Positions 37,079 through 47,134 are shown, counted from the first letter of the stretch. The stretch is 64,000 bases of DNA from Pandoraea horticolens (GCF_902459555.1 NZ_CABPSM010000013.1:93275-157274); one strand, 5' to 3'. The notes: a model not told the origin generated them from the sequence alone. Program-made: numbers and translations.

Positions 37079-37867
37079 TCACTGCCACGTTTGCGGCAGC
37101 ACGGGGGGCCACTCGCGACCCTCGTCGGAATGCTTGGTCAAGCGAAAAATCCGATACCCCTGCCCACGCACGGCGGCAAGTTGCAGTTCACCCGTTGCGC
37201 TGAGTTTCAGCTTGTTTCTTAGTCTGACAACCAGTACATCGATGCGGCGCGTTTCCCGGTCGACATTCAAGCGCCAGACATTTCGCAAGAGCGCTTCTCT
37301 CGAGACGGTTTTTTCGAAGTTGGAAAAGAGTGTCCAGGCGACATCGAACTCAAGTTCCGTCAGAACAACAGATTGCCCCGCCACCAGCACCGAACGTGAG
37401 GTGTTGCATAGATCGTAGGCACCAATATTGATGCGCGTGGGGCGCATTGTGATCGGCAGCGACCGACGAACCAGCGCACGCAGGCGCGCCAGGAAGACCG
37501 GGGGGGCGCATGCGGCATCGACACATTCGCTGGCGCCGGCGTCGAGCGCCATCACGACCTCGTGATCCGTCATTCGAACGCCAACGACCACAAGCGGAAC
37601 TGACGGATTCCTGAGATGCACGACGCTGATCCGATCGAGCGAGGTCCAGTGCACACGTCTCATATCTATGATGACGACGTCCGGAATCCCTTTCTCGATA
37701 GCCACCAGGGCCTTTTCGAGCCCGTGAAACGTCAGGACATAATGCCCGTCTTCACCTATCGAGCGCACGAGCGTCTCGACTTTCGAGTGGTCTCCGCTTG
37801 ACGGCCCCACAACTGGCGACGCGTTCGTGTCGAGAAACGCCGACTCAGTCAGTATCAATGCAAACAC
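37079..37867 (-). CDS. OmpR/PhoB-like response regulator with degenerate receiver
   Basis: 262 residues. The receiver-like N-domain keeps an Asp (PDVVIIDMRRVHW) but lacks the conserved Lys at the end (DAGASECVDAACAPPVFL). The winged-helix DNA-binding domain is typical: VVLTELEFDVAWTLFSNFEKTVSREALLRNVW, then DVLVVRLRNKLKL and VRGQGYRIF. No histidine kinase is in the window. It is the third degenerate-receiver regulator within 5 kb. Confidence 0.82.
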   Translation of the reverse strand: MFALILTESAFLDTNASPVVGPSSGDHSKVETLVRSIGEDGHYVLTFHGLEKALVAIEKGIPDVVIIDMRRVHWTSLDRISVVHLRNPSVPLVVVGVRMTDHEVVMALDAGASECVDAACAPPVFLARLRALVRRSLPITMRPTRINIGAYDLCNTSRSVLVAGQSVVLTELEFDVAWTLFSNFEKTVSREALLRNVWRLNVDRETRRIDVLVVRLRNKLKLSATGELQLAAVRGQGYRIFRLTKHSDEGREWPPVLPQTWQ

Positions 37868-38068
37868 CGTTTGTCCTCCCGCTCATCGCGCGGAACCTTA
37901 CGCCCGCGCGCGAGCCCAGCCTGAATATTTCATGCCCGCCCCTCGTTGGATCTTCCGTCAGCGCGATCCGGCAAGTTCAGACGATTCGCTTTATACATTC
38001 AGGAAATGAACGGCGCATTTGATACTTGGCTGCGAGTGTTTGATTTGCCGTTTAGCCGCACGCCTGTG

Positions 38069-38371
38069 TTATCGAACCAGAATCCAGGCCCAGGCCACGC
38101 CTAGCAGGCCAAGCACCATCCCCATCAGGCGCCCCTTTGCATTGCTCTTGATAATGCTCAGACCGTCAAACAGGCGACGCCCCTCCATCAACCCGAAGAT
38201 GACAAGCACGGGACGAGCAAAGAGAAACAACGCCAGCACGATTTCCACTGCGACCCAATGCCACGTTTCATCGAGCGCACCGTTGGAAAGCATGAATATC
38301 GCGAAGTTGGCGCTCAGCGTAGTGATTCCCGCCCACCCAACGCCGTCCATGAACGCCTGACCATGAATCAT
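38069..38371 (-). CDS. Small hydrophobic membrane protein, unknown
   Basis: 100 residues, about three hydrophobic segments (ITTLSANFAIFMLSNGALD, WVAVEIVLALFLFARPVLVIFGLM, LMGMVLGLLGVAWAWILV). I do not recognise a family. Its ATG overlaps a TGA of a short upstream reading frame that ends ...DIWLGGSE, so the two were probably coupled. Confidence 0.5.
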   Translation of the reverse strand: MIHGQAFMDGVGWAGITTLSANFAIFMLSNGALDETWHWVAVEIVLALFLFARPVLVIFGLMEGRRLFDGLSIIKSNAKGRLMGMVLGLLGVAWAWILVR

Positions 38372-38583
38372 TCACTACCTCCAAGCCATATATCGAGCCA
38401 GCGGCCCCACAGCGGCTTGCCCATGGCACCGGCGAGATTCGCCCCCCCCCCACCGTCGAGGTGCCGCTGTTGGTCGTGATGCTGCCCGAGCCGGCCGTAT
38501 AGTTTCCGCCCGTGGGCAGCGCGCCAATGACGAGGAGCGGCAACGCTCAGCCTCCGCGGCAAAATCGACACAGACGCCATCAT
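38368..38583 (-). pseudogene. Short Gly/Ser/Thr-rich reading frame with a G10 tract
   Basis: On the minus strand the frame that starts near 38543 reads LPLLVIGALPTGGNYTAGSG and continues Thr/Ser-rich up to a run of ten G (plus-strand C at 38442-38451). The frame after the run that ends ...LWGRWLDIWLGGSE is a different one. One base change in the run would join them. The first part looks like a signal peptide plus the LPTGG start seen in two-partner secretion exoproteins. A frameshift remnant or a phase-variable small gene are both possible. Confidence 0.35.
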
Positions 38584-39061
38584 TCGACGTCATCGCCCGA
38601 AATCGACGTCGCGAATCGAGCACTCCTTTCGTCACGCGTGCGGACACATTGCGTGTCCGACGACACACCTGCCCACGAATGGCATCAAGATAGGAGATGA
38701 GCAGAAAGCAAGTCTTTGAATAAAAGGCACCTTCGTTTGCGAGGCAACCCGACGTTCGCAATTCGACAGCGGCCATCACTCTCACAGACCATTGCGAGAA
38801 TCTTCTCGATTGACCAGGCAAAAAGATCAACAATCAAGATCGATTTTTCAAATATCCTTGTGCGCAATAAGACGTCAAATCACCGAAAGCGCCTTTTTTA
38901 TCGACGCAAGGGAAATTGAAAAATTGCATCGACGAAGCCCGTGGTTGATTTTGTATTTACGGTGTTCAGCAGTGTGTGCGCAGCAAGTTGGGGGGCTATC
39001 CCGTCGACATGAAACATGTTGGACGGTGGGCGCAAGCGAACCTACGCGTGGAGCTTCACGC

Positions 39062-39391
39062 GTGATCGACGCGAGCATCACGGGGCTACGCTCGCCAAGC
39101 GACCGTGCGGTCGCCCGCGGATGGCCGCGCGAGAAGCAGGTCGCCGAGTTCATTTGCCGTCCTAAAGCGCTGGCCGCCTTTGGCGGCAAGCTCAAGGGGG
39201 TGGATCGCGTATTCCTCGGCACCGATGACCCCAACAATCTCAGCCTGATTCGCAGCGACAAGCTGATCGGCACCGGTCAGGCGCGATACGACGGAGGCTG
39301 GCGCACGTTTTCGTTCGAATGCCTGATGGACCCGAAAACCGCCAAGGTCACGAAATTCCTGATTTCCATGCAAGCGGTACCGCCGGTCTGA
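39062..39391 (+). CDS. DUF930-like protein, N-terminus uncertain
   Basis: The supported part runs from the GTG at 39062. It includes QVAEFICRPKALAAFGGKLK, VDRVFLGTDDPNNLSLI, LIGTGQARYDGGWRTFSFEC and DPKTAKVTKFLISM, a pattern of two cysteines and a W-x-x-F-x-F-x-C strand like DUF930 domains. The reading frame stays open upstream to 38792, but that part looks non-coding and no signal peptide is visible, so the start may be lost or frameshifted. Function unknown. Confidence 0.5.
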   Translation: MIDASITGLRSPSDRAVARGWPREKQVAEFICRPKALAAFGGKLKGVDRVFLGTDDPNNLSLIRSDKLIGTGQARYDGGWRTFSFECLMDPKTAKVTKFLISMQAVPPV

Positions 39392-39683
39392 CGATGGTCC
39401 CCGGAAAATTGCGGGAAGCCCGGCCTGTTGTCCGCCGCCGCCCCCTCGATTTCGTCTCATTCTTAATACCAATTTGACTCATTTCGCCCTCAACCCCGTT
39501 TCTCTCAAAGACTCCCGGAGTACAGTCGAGGAACAACTGCCATGAAGAAATTCACTGAGCGGTTTGCCGCCGTTTTTTCACAAGAACAACATAAACCACC
39601 CTCTTTCATTGCCGCAAAAAGCGAATACCGAATGCTCGATGCGCGATCAATTCTCAATCACATTGAAACGAGAACCATCCTCT

Positions 39684-40514
39684 ATGCGCCTCAAAAATCA
39701 TAAAATGACGTACGTGCTCGGCGTTGCGCTCCTGAGCGTTGTCAGTGCGGTGGCAACCGCTTCGGACAGCTCGCCGAATCCGAAAATCACCGATCCGCAC
39801 TTCAAATTTGCGCCCGGCTATCTCCGGCAGAAAGACTTGCCTAACAGTCTCGAATTGCTCGGACCGCCTCCTGCCGATGGCAGCGCTGCGCTGGCCCGCG
39901 ACGAAGCCGCAAGGGAGGCGACCGTGCCGTTGCGCGGCAAAGCGCGCTCGGAGATCGCCCGCCTCGACGCCGACCTCGTGTTTCCGCAACCGGCCAAGAA
40001 CTTCTCTTGCGCGATGGGCGTCGACATCGATCAAAAGAAAACCCCTCGCCTGTATCACCTGATGGAGCGAGTGCTGACCGATGCGGGGATGTCCACCTAT
40101 GGCGTCAAGAACAAATACAACCGCACTCGCCCCTTCGTGGTTCACAACGAAGGCACCTGTATGCCGGAACAGGAACCGTTGCTGCGTCATGACGGTTCAT
40201 ACCCATCGGGCCACACCGCGGCCGGCTGGGCATGGGCGCTGGTCTTGACCGAAGTCAGCCCAGAGCGAGCCGATGCGCTGTTCAAGCGTGGCCTGGCGTT
40301 CGGTCAAAGCCGAGTCGTCTGCAATGCGCATTGGCAAAGCGACGTGGATGCGGGACGCACCATGGGCGCCGCTACGGTGGCAAAACTCCACACCAATGCG
40401 GCGTTTCTTGCCGACGTGAAGGCCGCGCGCAAGGAAGTTCAGAGCGCGAGAGCCAAAGGTTCTGCCTCTGCACTCAACTGCGGCGCAGAAGAAGCCGCCT
40501 TGTCCGATCAGTAA
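39684..40514 (+). CDS. Class A non-specific acid phosphatase (PAP2 superfamily)
   Basis: 276 residues from ATG 39684, which gives a good signal peptide (MTYVLGVALLSVVSAVATA). A longer reading from 39564 is less likely. The tripartite phosphatase signature is complete: KNKYNRTRP, YPSGHT with the catalytic His, and SRVVCNAHWQSD (SRxxxxxHxxxD). These bacterial periplasmic enzymes dephosphorylate many organic phosphates through a phosphohistidine. It stands alone. Confidence 0.92.
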   Translation: MRLKNHKMTYVLGVALLSVVSAVATASDSSPNPKITDPHFKFAPGYLRQKDLPNSLELLGPPPADGSAALARDEAAREATVPLRGKARSEIARLDADLVFPQPAKNFSCAMGVDIDQKKTPRLYHLMERVLTDAGMSTYGVKNKYNRTRPFVVHNEGTCMPEQEPLLRHDGSYPSGHTAAGWAWALVLTEVSPERADALFKRGLAFGQSRVVCNAHWQSDVDAGRTMGAATVAKLHTNAAFLADVKAARKEVQSARAKGSASALNCGAEEAALSDQ

Positions 40515-40676
40515 CCAATCATTCGGCTGCCCTCGCTCGACTGTCGATGCGGGAGCACCGAAAGATAGGGCTCCGGGCCCCACTTTCGGACTCGCTATCG
40601 ACGTATGGGCGATCTCCGATGGCGGAATTCAGCGCAACCTGATTCCGCCGGCAATCAACAAGGAAACAGAGTCGTT

Positions 40677-40976
40677 ATGACAAGGAAGTCCCTTTGTGCG
40701 TGGCTAGGCGCCGCAGTCCTCACGCTCGCCAGCGGCATTGCCGTCGCAGAAGCGGTCATCATCGCGCCCCACGAACCGCCTGCCGCACGAGTGGAAGTCG
40801 TGCCCGCCGCTCGCGCGGGTTATGTCTGGGACCCCGGCCATTGGCGCTGGGCTGCGGGTGGGTATGTCTGGGAGCCCGGGCACTGGCAAGCGGTGCGAGT
40901 CGGGCATCACTGGATACCAGGCCATTGGATCCGATTCGGCGCGAACTGGCGCTGGATACCCGGCCGCTGGAACTGA
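40677..40976 (+). CDS. YXWGXW-type repeat secreted protein
   Basis: 99 residues. A signal peptide (WLGAAVLTLASGIAVAEA) precedes Trp-rich repeats: YVWDPGHWRW, YVWEPGHWQ, HHWIPGHWI, WRWIPGRW. This is the YXWGXW/BcpO-like family of small secreted proteins common in Burkholderiales; the function is not established. A longer upstream start at 40605 lacks a signal. Confidence 0.82.
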   Translation: MTRKSLCAWLGAAVLTLASGIAVAEAVIIAPHEPPAARVEVVPAARAGYVWDPGHWRWAAGGYVWEPGHWQAVRVGHHWIPGHWIRFGANWRWIPGRWN

Positions 40977-41097
40977 ACCCCGCCAACAAGACCGAGTGGC
41001 AGCCCCGCAGCCGCTCTTGCCGTGCTCGCGCAAACGCGAGTGCCGGCAGCTCGAAACAAGCATCTCTTTAGCAACAACTCTAGTGTTGGAGAAGTGA

Positions 41098-42666
41098 ATG
41101 ATATTCAACCGTACCCGTAGCCTTGTCACCGCCACGCTCATCGGGGCGCTATGTGCCCCAGGCGCCTACGCGCAAAAGGCCCCCGATGGAGCAGCGCCGA
41201 CGCGAGGGTTCAATACCTACATCCCCCAGGAAGTCCTGACACCCAATACGGTCCAGACCCGAATTGGCACGCTTAACTTTGCCGACGGTATTCCGACGGA
41301 AGACACGGCTAAACTGGTCTTCGATAACCTCGACTTCCTGCGCGGCGTGGAAGTGTTCCTCAACCTCATGCCTGCCGCGAGTATTGAAGCGATCCGCCGG
41401 TCAAGCGTTGCGCTCGGGGCAACCAAGAGCAACCAGGCCACGATCTACGATCAACTGGCCGATTCCAATCCGCTTCTGCTCACCGCCAACACCGACACGG
41501 TCTACGCCTTCTCCATGCTCGACCTGCAGACCGACGGCCCAACCGTGGTCGAGGTGCCGCCGGGCAGCGGTCCGGGAACCGTCAACGACGCGTTCTTCCG
41601 CTTCGTCGTCGATATGGGCGCACCTGGCCCAGATCGCGGCAAGGGCGGCAAGTACCTGATCGTGCCCCCGGACTACACCGGCAAACTCCCCAAGGATGTG
41701 AAGGACGGTGGCGAGTACTACATCTCGCGCTCGCCCTCCTATGTGAACTTCGTGGTCCTGCGCGGATTCCTGGTGGACGGCAAACCCGACGCGGCGTCGA
41801 AGATGTTCCGCGAGGGTTTCAAGGTCTATTCGCTGAGCCGCGCGAAGAACCCGCCGAAGATGGAGTTCATCAACTCCTCAAAACAAGCCTTCAACACAGT
41901 GCACGCCAACACCTTCGCGTTCTTCGAGGAACTCGATCACGTCATCCAGAAGGAACCTATCGGTTTTATTGATCCCGAACTGCGTGGTCTGGTCGCCTCG
42001 ATTGGCATCCGCAAGGGCAAGACATTCGCCCCGGACGAGCGGATGACGAAGATTCTCACCGACGCGGTCGCTGTCGGTAACGCCACCGCACGTGCCATCA
42101 GCTTCCGCACTCGCGATCCGCGCGCCGCGCTGTATCCGAATAGTGCGTGGCGATCCGGCTTTATCGGTGACGATTATCGCTGGCTGGGCGGCGACGGCCT
42201 CTCGGGCCGCGACCTCGATGCGCGTACCAGCTTCTTCTACGTCGCCACGGTCAACACGCCTGCGATGGCTGCGAAACTGGTTGGCAAGGGGTCGCAGTAT
42301 GCGATTGCCAGCGCCGATGCGGCGGGCAAGCCTCTCGACGGTGCGAAGCACTACCGGCTCCGCATTCCCAATGGCGTGCCGGCAAAGGACTTCTGGTCGG
42401 TGGTCCTCTACGATCCGCAGACCCGCTCCGAGCTTCAGACCTCGCAACCGTTCCCCAGCAAGAACAACAAGCGTGACAAGTTAATCGCCAACGCCGACGG
42501 GTCAGTCGATCTGTACTTCGGGCCCGAGGCGCCCAAAGGCAAAGAGGCCAATTGGACGCAGACGGTGCCAGGCAAAGGCTGGTTCACGATCTTGCGACTG
42601 TACGGTCCCCTCGACGCATGGTTCGACAAGACGTGGAAGCCGGGCGAGATCGAGGAAGTGAAGTAA
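41098..42666 (+). CDS. DUF1254/DUF1214 secreted protein
   Basis: 522 residues with a signal peptide (TATLIGALCAPGAYAQK). The DUF1254 part contains TANTDTVYAFSMLDLQTDGPTVVEVPPGS near residues 130-160. The DUF1214 part contains FWSVVLYDPQTRSELQT and the C-terminal LRLYGPLDAWFDKTWKPGEIEE. Family members are periplasmic and often linked to envelope or stress functions, but no reaction is known. A strong intrinsic terminator follows 50 bp after the stop. Confidence 0.88.
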   Translation: MIFNRTRSLVTATLIGALCAPGAYAQKAPDGAAPTRGFNTYIPQEVLTPNTVQTRIGTLNFADGIPTEDTAKLVFDNLDFLRGVEVFLNLMPAASIEAIRRSSVALGATKSNQATIYDQLADSNPLLLTANTDTVYAFSMLDLQTDGPTVVEVPPGSGPGTVNDAFFRFVVDMGAPGPDRGKGGKYLIVPPDYTGKLPKDVKDGGEYYISRSPSYVNFVVLRGFLVDGKPDAASKMFREGFKVYSLSRAKNPPKMEFINSSKQAFNTVHANTFAFFEELDHVIQKEPIGFIDPELRGLVASIGIRKGKTFAPDERMTKILTDAVAVGNATARAISFRTRDPRAALYPNSAWRSGFIGDDYRWLGGDGLSGRDLDARTSFFYVATVNTPAMAAKLVGKGSQYAIASADAAGKPLDGAKHYRLRIPNGVPAKDFWSVVLYDPQTRSELQTSQPFPSKNNKRDKLIANADGSVDLYFGPEAPKGKEANWTQTVPGKGWFTILRLYGPLDAWFDKTWKPGEIEEVK

Positions 42667-42715
42667 GCGCGAGCGAGTGAGCGGAGTCATCCGCGAAAGG
42701 ATGTGAGTGACGATA

Positions 42716-42758
42716 GGGGCCGCCAGTTGCCGATGCAGCGAGGTGGCCCCTTTTTTTT
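42716..42758 (+). terminator. Rho-independent terminator after DUF1254 gene
   Basis: GGGGCCGCC (42716-42724) pairs with GGTGGCCCC (42742-42750), one G:U pair, and is followed by eight T. The gene at 42898 therefore needs its own promoter. Confidence 0.85.
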
Positions 42759-42897
42759 GCGCCTCGCCACGCGCACGCCCCCGTCAGTCTGCATCGCCGA
42801 CGCCATAACCCCGAAACAAATTAGCCTGATATTCTTGCGGACGAAAGACGCGCGATCAGAGGCGCGTTTTCTGCCTTTACCGTTAAGAAAATCCATC

Positions 42898-43953
42898 ATG
42901 ACAACAACACCTGGGTCGGTTGCACAGACAACTACAGGCGTAGCCGCAGGTCTGGCAACCCTGTATTTTCTTCGCCCGGTACTCATCCCGTTCTTTCTCG
43001 CCGTACTCCTGCGAATTCTGATTTCGGGCATCGTCTCCGTGGTCGTCCGCCTCCTTCCGCGAGCGCCGAAATGGCTGGTCCTGGTGGCTACCGCAGCGAT
43101 TGTGGGGTTCACCGCCTATAGCATCTTCATCATCACGCTCCAGGGAATCAGCGACCTCATTCAGCAATCCTCCGACCTCCCCGCTCAACTCGACCGCCTC
43201 ATTCGGTCTGCCGCCGTGGGCTTCGGACGGAAATTCGATCTCGCCACCGTTATCGGGTTGATCGATCTCCCCCAACTCGAGCACAGCCTTGCCGCCTGGC
43301 TGGGAAATGCCGTGTCGATGGCATTTCTTACCTTGATGTTTCTCGTGTTCATGCTGTTGGGGGCAATGACAAACACCGAACCGAAAATACTGCGGATCAC
43401 GACGAGTGAGGCCAGAGCGAATTCGCAGCGCCTCGTTCTCAACAAGATCGTGCATGGCGTACAGGCTTATCTGATCTCTCAGACGGCGATCAACCTGGCG
43501 ATTGCCGTTCTCTCCGCGCTGGTTTTCCGGATTGCCGAACTGCCCAATACCGCATTCTGGGCAGTGACGGTGTTTCTTCTCGCGTTCATGCCCGTCGTGG
43601 GACCGTTCGTTGCGAGCGTTGTGCCCGCATTGTTTGCAGCGCTTCATAGCGATTCGATTACCGTGCCGCTCGGGGTGTTTGTCCTCACCCTTTCCATTTT
43701 CCAAATTGCCCACAATCTCGTGCTTCCCAAGCTCCAGGCGAAAAGCACGAACACGGACCCATTGGTCGGACTGTTCGCACTGGGGATCTGGACGCTGGTG
43801 TGGGGGGTACCGGGCGCCATTCTTTCGACGCCACTGACCGTCCTCGTGATGGTCATCGCCGCGCAGTTTCAAAGCTCAAGATGGCTGGCGATTCTCATAT
43901 CGCACGACGGCGCTCCCGATGCGGCGCTTCCGCCATCCCCTGCCGAGAAGTGA
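42898..43953 (+). CDS. AI-2E-type family transporter (YdiK/PerM-like)
   Basis: 351 residues from ATG 42898; the frame also stays open upstream into the terminator region, which is not likely to be coding. It has about seven or eight hydrophobic segments (VAAGLATLYFLRPVLIPFFLAVLLR, ISQTAINLAIAVLSALVF, TAFWAVTVFLLAFMPVVGPFVASVVPALFAAL) and the family's C-terminal GLFALGIWTLVWGVPGAILSTPLTVLVMV. The family is named for AI-2 export but includes PerM/YdiK members of unknown cargo and Na+/H+ exchangers. Confidence 0.85.
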   Translation: MTTTPGSVAQTTTGVAAGLATLYFLRPVLIPFFLAVLLRILISGIVSVVVRLLPRAPKWLVLVATAAIVGFTAYSIFIITLQGISDLIQQSSDLPAQLDRLIRSAAVGFGRKFDLATVIGLIDLPQLEHSLAAWLGNAVSMAFLTLMFLVFMLLGAMTNTEPKILRITTSEARANSQRLVLNKIVHGVQAYLISQTAINLAIAVLSALVFRIAELPNTAFWAVTVFLLAFMPVVGPFVASVVPALFAALHSDSITVPLGVFVLTLSIFQIAHNLVLPKLQAKSTNTDPLVGLFALGIWTLVWGVPGAILSTPLTVLVMVIAAQFQSSRWLAILISHDGAPDAALPPSPAEK

Positions 43954-43990
43954 ACGCCTGGCGAGCCGATCGGACTCCCATGCGCCGGGC

Positions 43991-44017
43991 AAAAAAAACC
44001 GCCCCTGAAGGAGGCGG
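43991..44017 (-). terminator. Minus-strand intrinsic terminator
   Basis: Read on the minus strand, CCGCC-(loop)-GGCGG is followed by eight T (plus-strand A at 43991-43998). It would stop transcripts coming from the right, for example from the short frame at 44085-44288. Confidence 0.55.
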
Positions 44018-44084
44018 CATAGGCTCCCTACCACCTGGGGGGCCGGCAGGGAGAAGTGCGGTCGAGGTAAACCGCAGGGGAGAA

Positions 44085-44288
44085 CTACCCGCCAGCCTCA
44101 ATCCATTCGAATCGAGTTGCACAGTAGTCGAAATCAAGGGTAATGGGGGCATCTCGTCGGCACAAGACAGATCGCCCCGCATCTGGCAACTCGCACCGGA
44201 ACTCAATAGCGAGAACAGATAATTCAAAGCCCCGGGAGGCCCGCAAACGATGGGCCGTATCCCGCGACAATCCATCGGCGCTGAACAC
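44085..44288 (-). CDS. Possible 67-aa small protein
   Basis: A short frame ending with RCELPDAGRSVLCRRDAPITL and DFDYCATRFEWIEAGG, which is less biased than typical shadow frames, and followed 68 bp later by a matching-strand terminator. No Shine-Dalgarno or homology that I can name. Low confidence. Confidence 0.25.
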   Translation of the reverse strand: MFSADGLSRDTAHRLRASRGFELSVLAIEFRCELPDAGRSVLCRRDAPITLDFDYCATRFEWIEAGG

Positions 44289-44364
44289 GGCGTCAACGTC
44301 CTGCTCGGCAAACGAGGTCCAGTCACCGTGACCGCTGGCCTACAAATGCTTAACACTCTCAACT

Positions 44365-44374
44365 CTTATATAAG
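44365..44374. promoter_or_regulatory. CTTATATAAG palindrome upstream of acnB
   Basis: A perfect 10-bp palindrome followed by ATATAAGAC lies about 120 bp before the acnB start, within the AT-rich promoter region. It could be a regulator site of TCA-cycle genes or part of the -10 element. Confidence 0.4.
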
Positions 44375-44492
44375 ATATAAGACATTTGACGAGACGCTAC
44401 GTCGAGACTAAAATCACGATCAAAGTAGCGCCCGGTATAGCCTTGGAGGCCTGAAAAGCCTTCCCCCGAAACGCAACACAGCAGGTCTCCCT

Positions 44493-47078
44493 ATGCTTGA
44501 AAACTATCGTGCTCACGTGGCCGCACGCGCCGCGCTTGGTATTCCTCCCCTGCCGCTGACGGCACAGCAGACCGCTGAACTGGTCGAGTTGCTGACGAAC
44601 CCGCCGGCTGGCGAAGAGCAGACCCTGCTCGACCTGATCACCCATCGCGTGCCCGCCGGCGTGGACGAAGCCGCTCGCGTGAAGGCAGGCTTCCTTGCCG
44701 CGGTTGCCAAGGGCGAGACCCGCTGCTCGCTGATCTCGCGTGCCCGTGCTACCGAACTGCTCGGTACGATGCTCGGCGGCTACAACATCCAGCCGTTGAT
44801 CGAGCTGCTGCCGGACGCCGAAGTCGGCACCGTCGCCGCCGACGCGCTCAAGAAAACCCTGCTGATGTTCGATCAGTTCCACGACGTCAAGGAACTGGCC
44901 GACAGGGGCAATGCCAATGCGCGCGCGGTGCTCCAAAGCTGGGCCGACGCCGAATGGTTCACGAGCCGTCCGGAAGTGCCGCAAAGCCTGACTATTACCG
45001 TGTTCAAGGTAACGGGCGAGACCAACACCGACGACCTGTCGCCGGCCCCGGACGCCACCACCCGCCCGGACATTCCGATGCACGCGCTGGCGATGCTCAA
45101 GAACGCACGCCCCGGCATTACCCCGGAAGAAGACGGCAAGCGCGGCCCGGTCAAGTTCATCGAATCGCTCAAGGAAAAGGGCCATCTGGTCGCCTATGTG
45201 GGTGACGTGGTCGGCACCGGCTCCTCGCGCAAGTCGGCTACCAACTCGGTACTGTGGTTCACGGGCGAAGACATCCCTTTCATCCCGAACAAGCGCTTCG
45301 GCGGCGTGTGCCTGGGCAGCAAGATCGCCCCGATCTTCTACAACACGATGGAAGACGCCGGCGCCCTGCCGATCGAACTCGACGTGTCGAAGATGGAAAT
45401 GGGCGACGTGGTCGAACTGCGCCCGTACGAAGGCAAGGCGCTGAAGAACGGCGAAGTCATCGCCGAATTCCAGGTCAAGTCCGATGTGCTGTTCGACGAA
45501 GTGCGCGCCGGTGGCCGTATTCCCCTGATCATCGGCCGCGGCCTGACCGCCAAGGCCCGCGAAGCCCTTGGTTTGCCCGCGTCGACACTGTTCCGCCTGC
45601 CGCAGCAACCGGCCGACAGCGGCCGTGGTTTCTCGCTGGCGCAGAAGATGGTTGGCCGCGCCTGCGGTCTGCCGGAAGGTCAGGGCATTCGTCCGGGCAC
45701 GTACTGCGAACCGAAAATGACCTCGGTCGGCTCGCAAGACACCACCGGCCCGATGACCCGCGACGAACTCAAGGATCTGGCTTGCCTCGGCTTTTCGGCC
45801 GATCTCGTCATGCAGTCGTTCTGCCACACCGCCGCTTATCCGAAGCCGGTGGACGTGAAAACGCACCAGACCCTGCCGAACTTCATCAGCACGCGTGGCG
45901 GCATCGCACTGCGTCCGGGCGATGGCGTGATCCACTCGTGGCTGAACCGCATGCTGCTGCCCGACACGGTGGGCACCGGCGGCGACTCGCACACGCGCTT
46001 CCCGATCGGCATCAGTTTCCCGGCAGGTTCGGGCCTGGTTGCCTTCGCGGCTGCCACCGGCACGATGCCGCTGGATATGCCGGAGTCGGTGCTGGTCCGC
46101 TTCAAAGGCAAGATGCAACCCGGCGTCACGCTGCGCGATCTCGTCAACGCGATCCCGCTGTACGCCATCAAGCAAGGCATGCTGACCGTTGCCAAGCAAG
46201 GCAAGAAGAACATCTTCTCGGGCCGCATCCTTGAAATCGAAGGCCTGCCCGACCTGAAGGTCGAGCAAGCGTTCGAACTCTCAGACGCCTCCGCTGAGCG
46301 CTCGGCCGCCGGTTGCACGGTGCACCTGAACAAGGAACCGATCATCGAGTACCTCAACAGCAACGTCACGCTGCTGAAGTGGATGATCGCCCAAGGTTAT
46401 CAAGACCCGCGCAGCCTGCAACGCCGTATCACGGCGATGGAACAATGGCTGGCCGATCCGAAGCTGCTCTCGCCGGATGCCGATGCCGAATACGCCGCGG
46501 TCATCGAGATCGATCTGGCCGACATCCACGAGCCGATCGTGGCCTGCCCGAACGATCCGGACGACGTGAAGACCCTGTCCGACGTGGCCGGTGCGAAGAT
46601 CGACGAAGTGTTCATCGGCTCGTGCATGACCAACATCGGTCACTTCCGCGCGGCGTCCAAGCTGCTCGAAGGCAAGCGCGACATTCCGGTCAAGCTGTGG
46701 GTGGCCCCGCCGACCAAGATGGATCAGAAGCAATTGACGGAAGAAGGCCACTACGGTGTCTTCGGTACGGCGGGTGCCCGTACGGAAATGCCGGGCTGCT
46801 CGCTGTGCATGGGTAACCAGGCACAAGTGCGCGAAGGCGCGACGGTCATGTCGACGTCGACCCGCAACTTCCCGAATCGTCTGGGCAAGAACACGAATGT
46901 GTACCTTGGCTCGGCCGAACTCGCCGCGATTTGCTCGCGTCTGGGCAAGATTCCGAGCAAGGAAGAGTACATGACCGACATGGGTGTACTCGCCACCAAC
47001 GGCGACAAGATCTACAAGTACATGAACTTCGACCAGATCGAAGACTTCAAGGAAGTCGCCGATACGGTGCAGATGTAA
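44493..47078 (+). CDS. acnB: Bifunctional aconitate hydratase 2 / 2-methylisocitrate dehydratase
   Basis: 861 residues, the normal AcnB length. The HEAT-like N-domain ([17 protein letters not shown]) and the swivel domain ([22 protein letters not shown]) precede the catalytic core, with [20 protein letters not shown] and [13 protein letters not shown] supplying the three [4Fe-4S] cysteines. It interconverts citrate and isocitrate in the TCA cycle. It is monocistronic, with a terminator 57 bp after the stop. Confidence 0.97.
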   Translation: MLENYRAHVAARAALGIPPLPLTAQQTAELVELLTNPPAGEEQTLLDLITHRVPAGVDEAARVKAGFLAAVAKGETRCSLISRARATELLGTMLGGYNIQPLIELLPDAEVGTVAADALKKTLLMFDQFHDVKELADRGNANARAVLQSWADAEWFTSRPEVPQSLTITVFKVTGETNTDDLSPAPDATTRPDIPMHALAMLKNARPGITPEEDGKRGPVKFIESLKEKGHLVAYVGDVVGTGSSRKSATNSVLWFTGEDIPFIPNKRFGGVCLGSKIAPIFYNTMEDAGALPIELDVSKMEMGDVVELRPYEGKALKNGEVIAEFQVKSDVLFDEVRAGGRIPLIIGRGLTAKAREALGLPASTLFRLPQQPADSGRGFSLAQKMVGRACGLPEGQGIRPGTYCEPKMTSVGSQDTTGPMTRDELKDLACLGFSADLVMQSFCHTAAYPKPVDVKTHQTLPNFISTRGGIALRPGDGVIHSWLNRMLLPDTVGTGGDSHTRFPIGISFPAGSGLVAFAAATGTMPLDMPESVLVRFKGKMQPGVTLRDLVNAIPLYAIKQGMLTVAKQGKKNIFSGRILEIEGLPDLKVEQAFELSDASAERSAAGCTVHLNKEPIIEYLNSNVTLLKWMIAQGYQDPRSLQRRITAMEQWLADPKLLSPDADAEYAAVIEIDLADIHEPIVACPNDPDDVKTLSDVAGAKIDEVFIGSCMTNIGHFRAASKLLEGKRDIPVKLWVAPPTKMDQKQLTEEGHYGVFGTAGARTEMPGCSLCMGNQAQVREGATVMSTSTRNFPNRLGKNTNVYLGSAELAAICSRLGKIPSKEEYMTDMGVLATNGDKIYKYMNFDQIEDFKEVADTVQM

Positions 47079-47134
47079 GTGTGAAGCTGGGTGACGGCGC
47101 GGGGCTTGCGCTGTAACACCGCCGCATCACGATC

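Larger units (their letters stand above)
43954..44492. other. Intergenic region upstream of acnB
   Basis: About 540 bp. It holds a minus-strand intrinsic terminator (43991-44017), a short minus-strand frame of doubtful status (44085-44288) and the acnB promoter region with a CTTATATAAG palindrome. Confidence 0.4.

Noticed and set aside
42883..43872. A 329-codon minus-strand frame opposite the AI-2E-type transporter
   Set aside because: Composition dominated by Glu, Arg, His and Asn repeats from hydrophobic codons read backwards; a shadow.
44397..46268. A 623-codon open frame on the minus strand across acnB
   Set aside because: It is the antisense shadow of the strongly conserved acnB; the composition (His/Arg/Gly/Ala) is typical for high-GC antisense frames and no start signal is seen.
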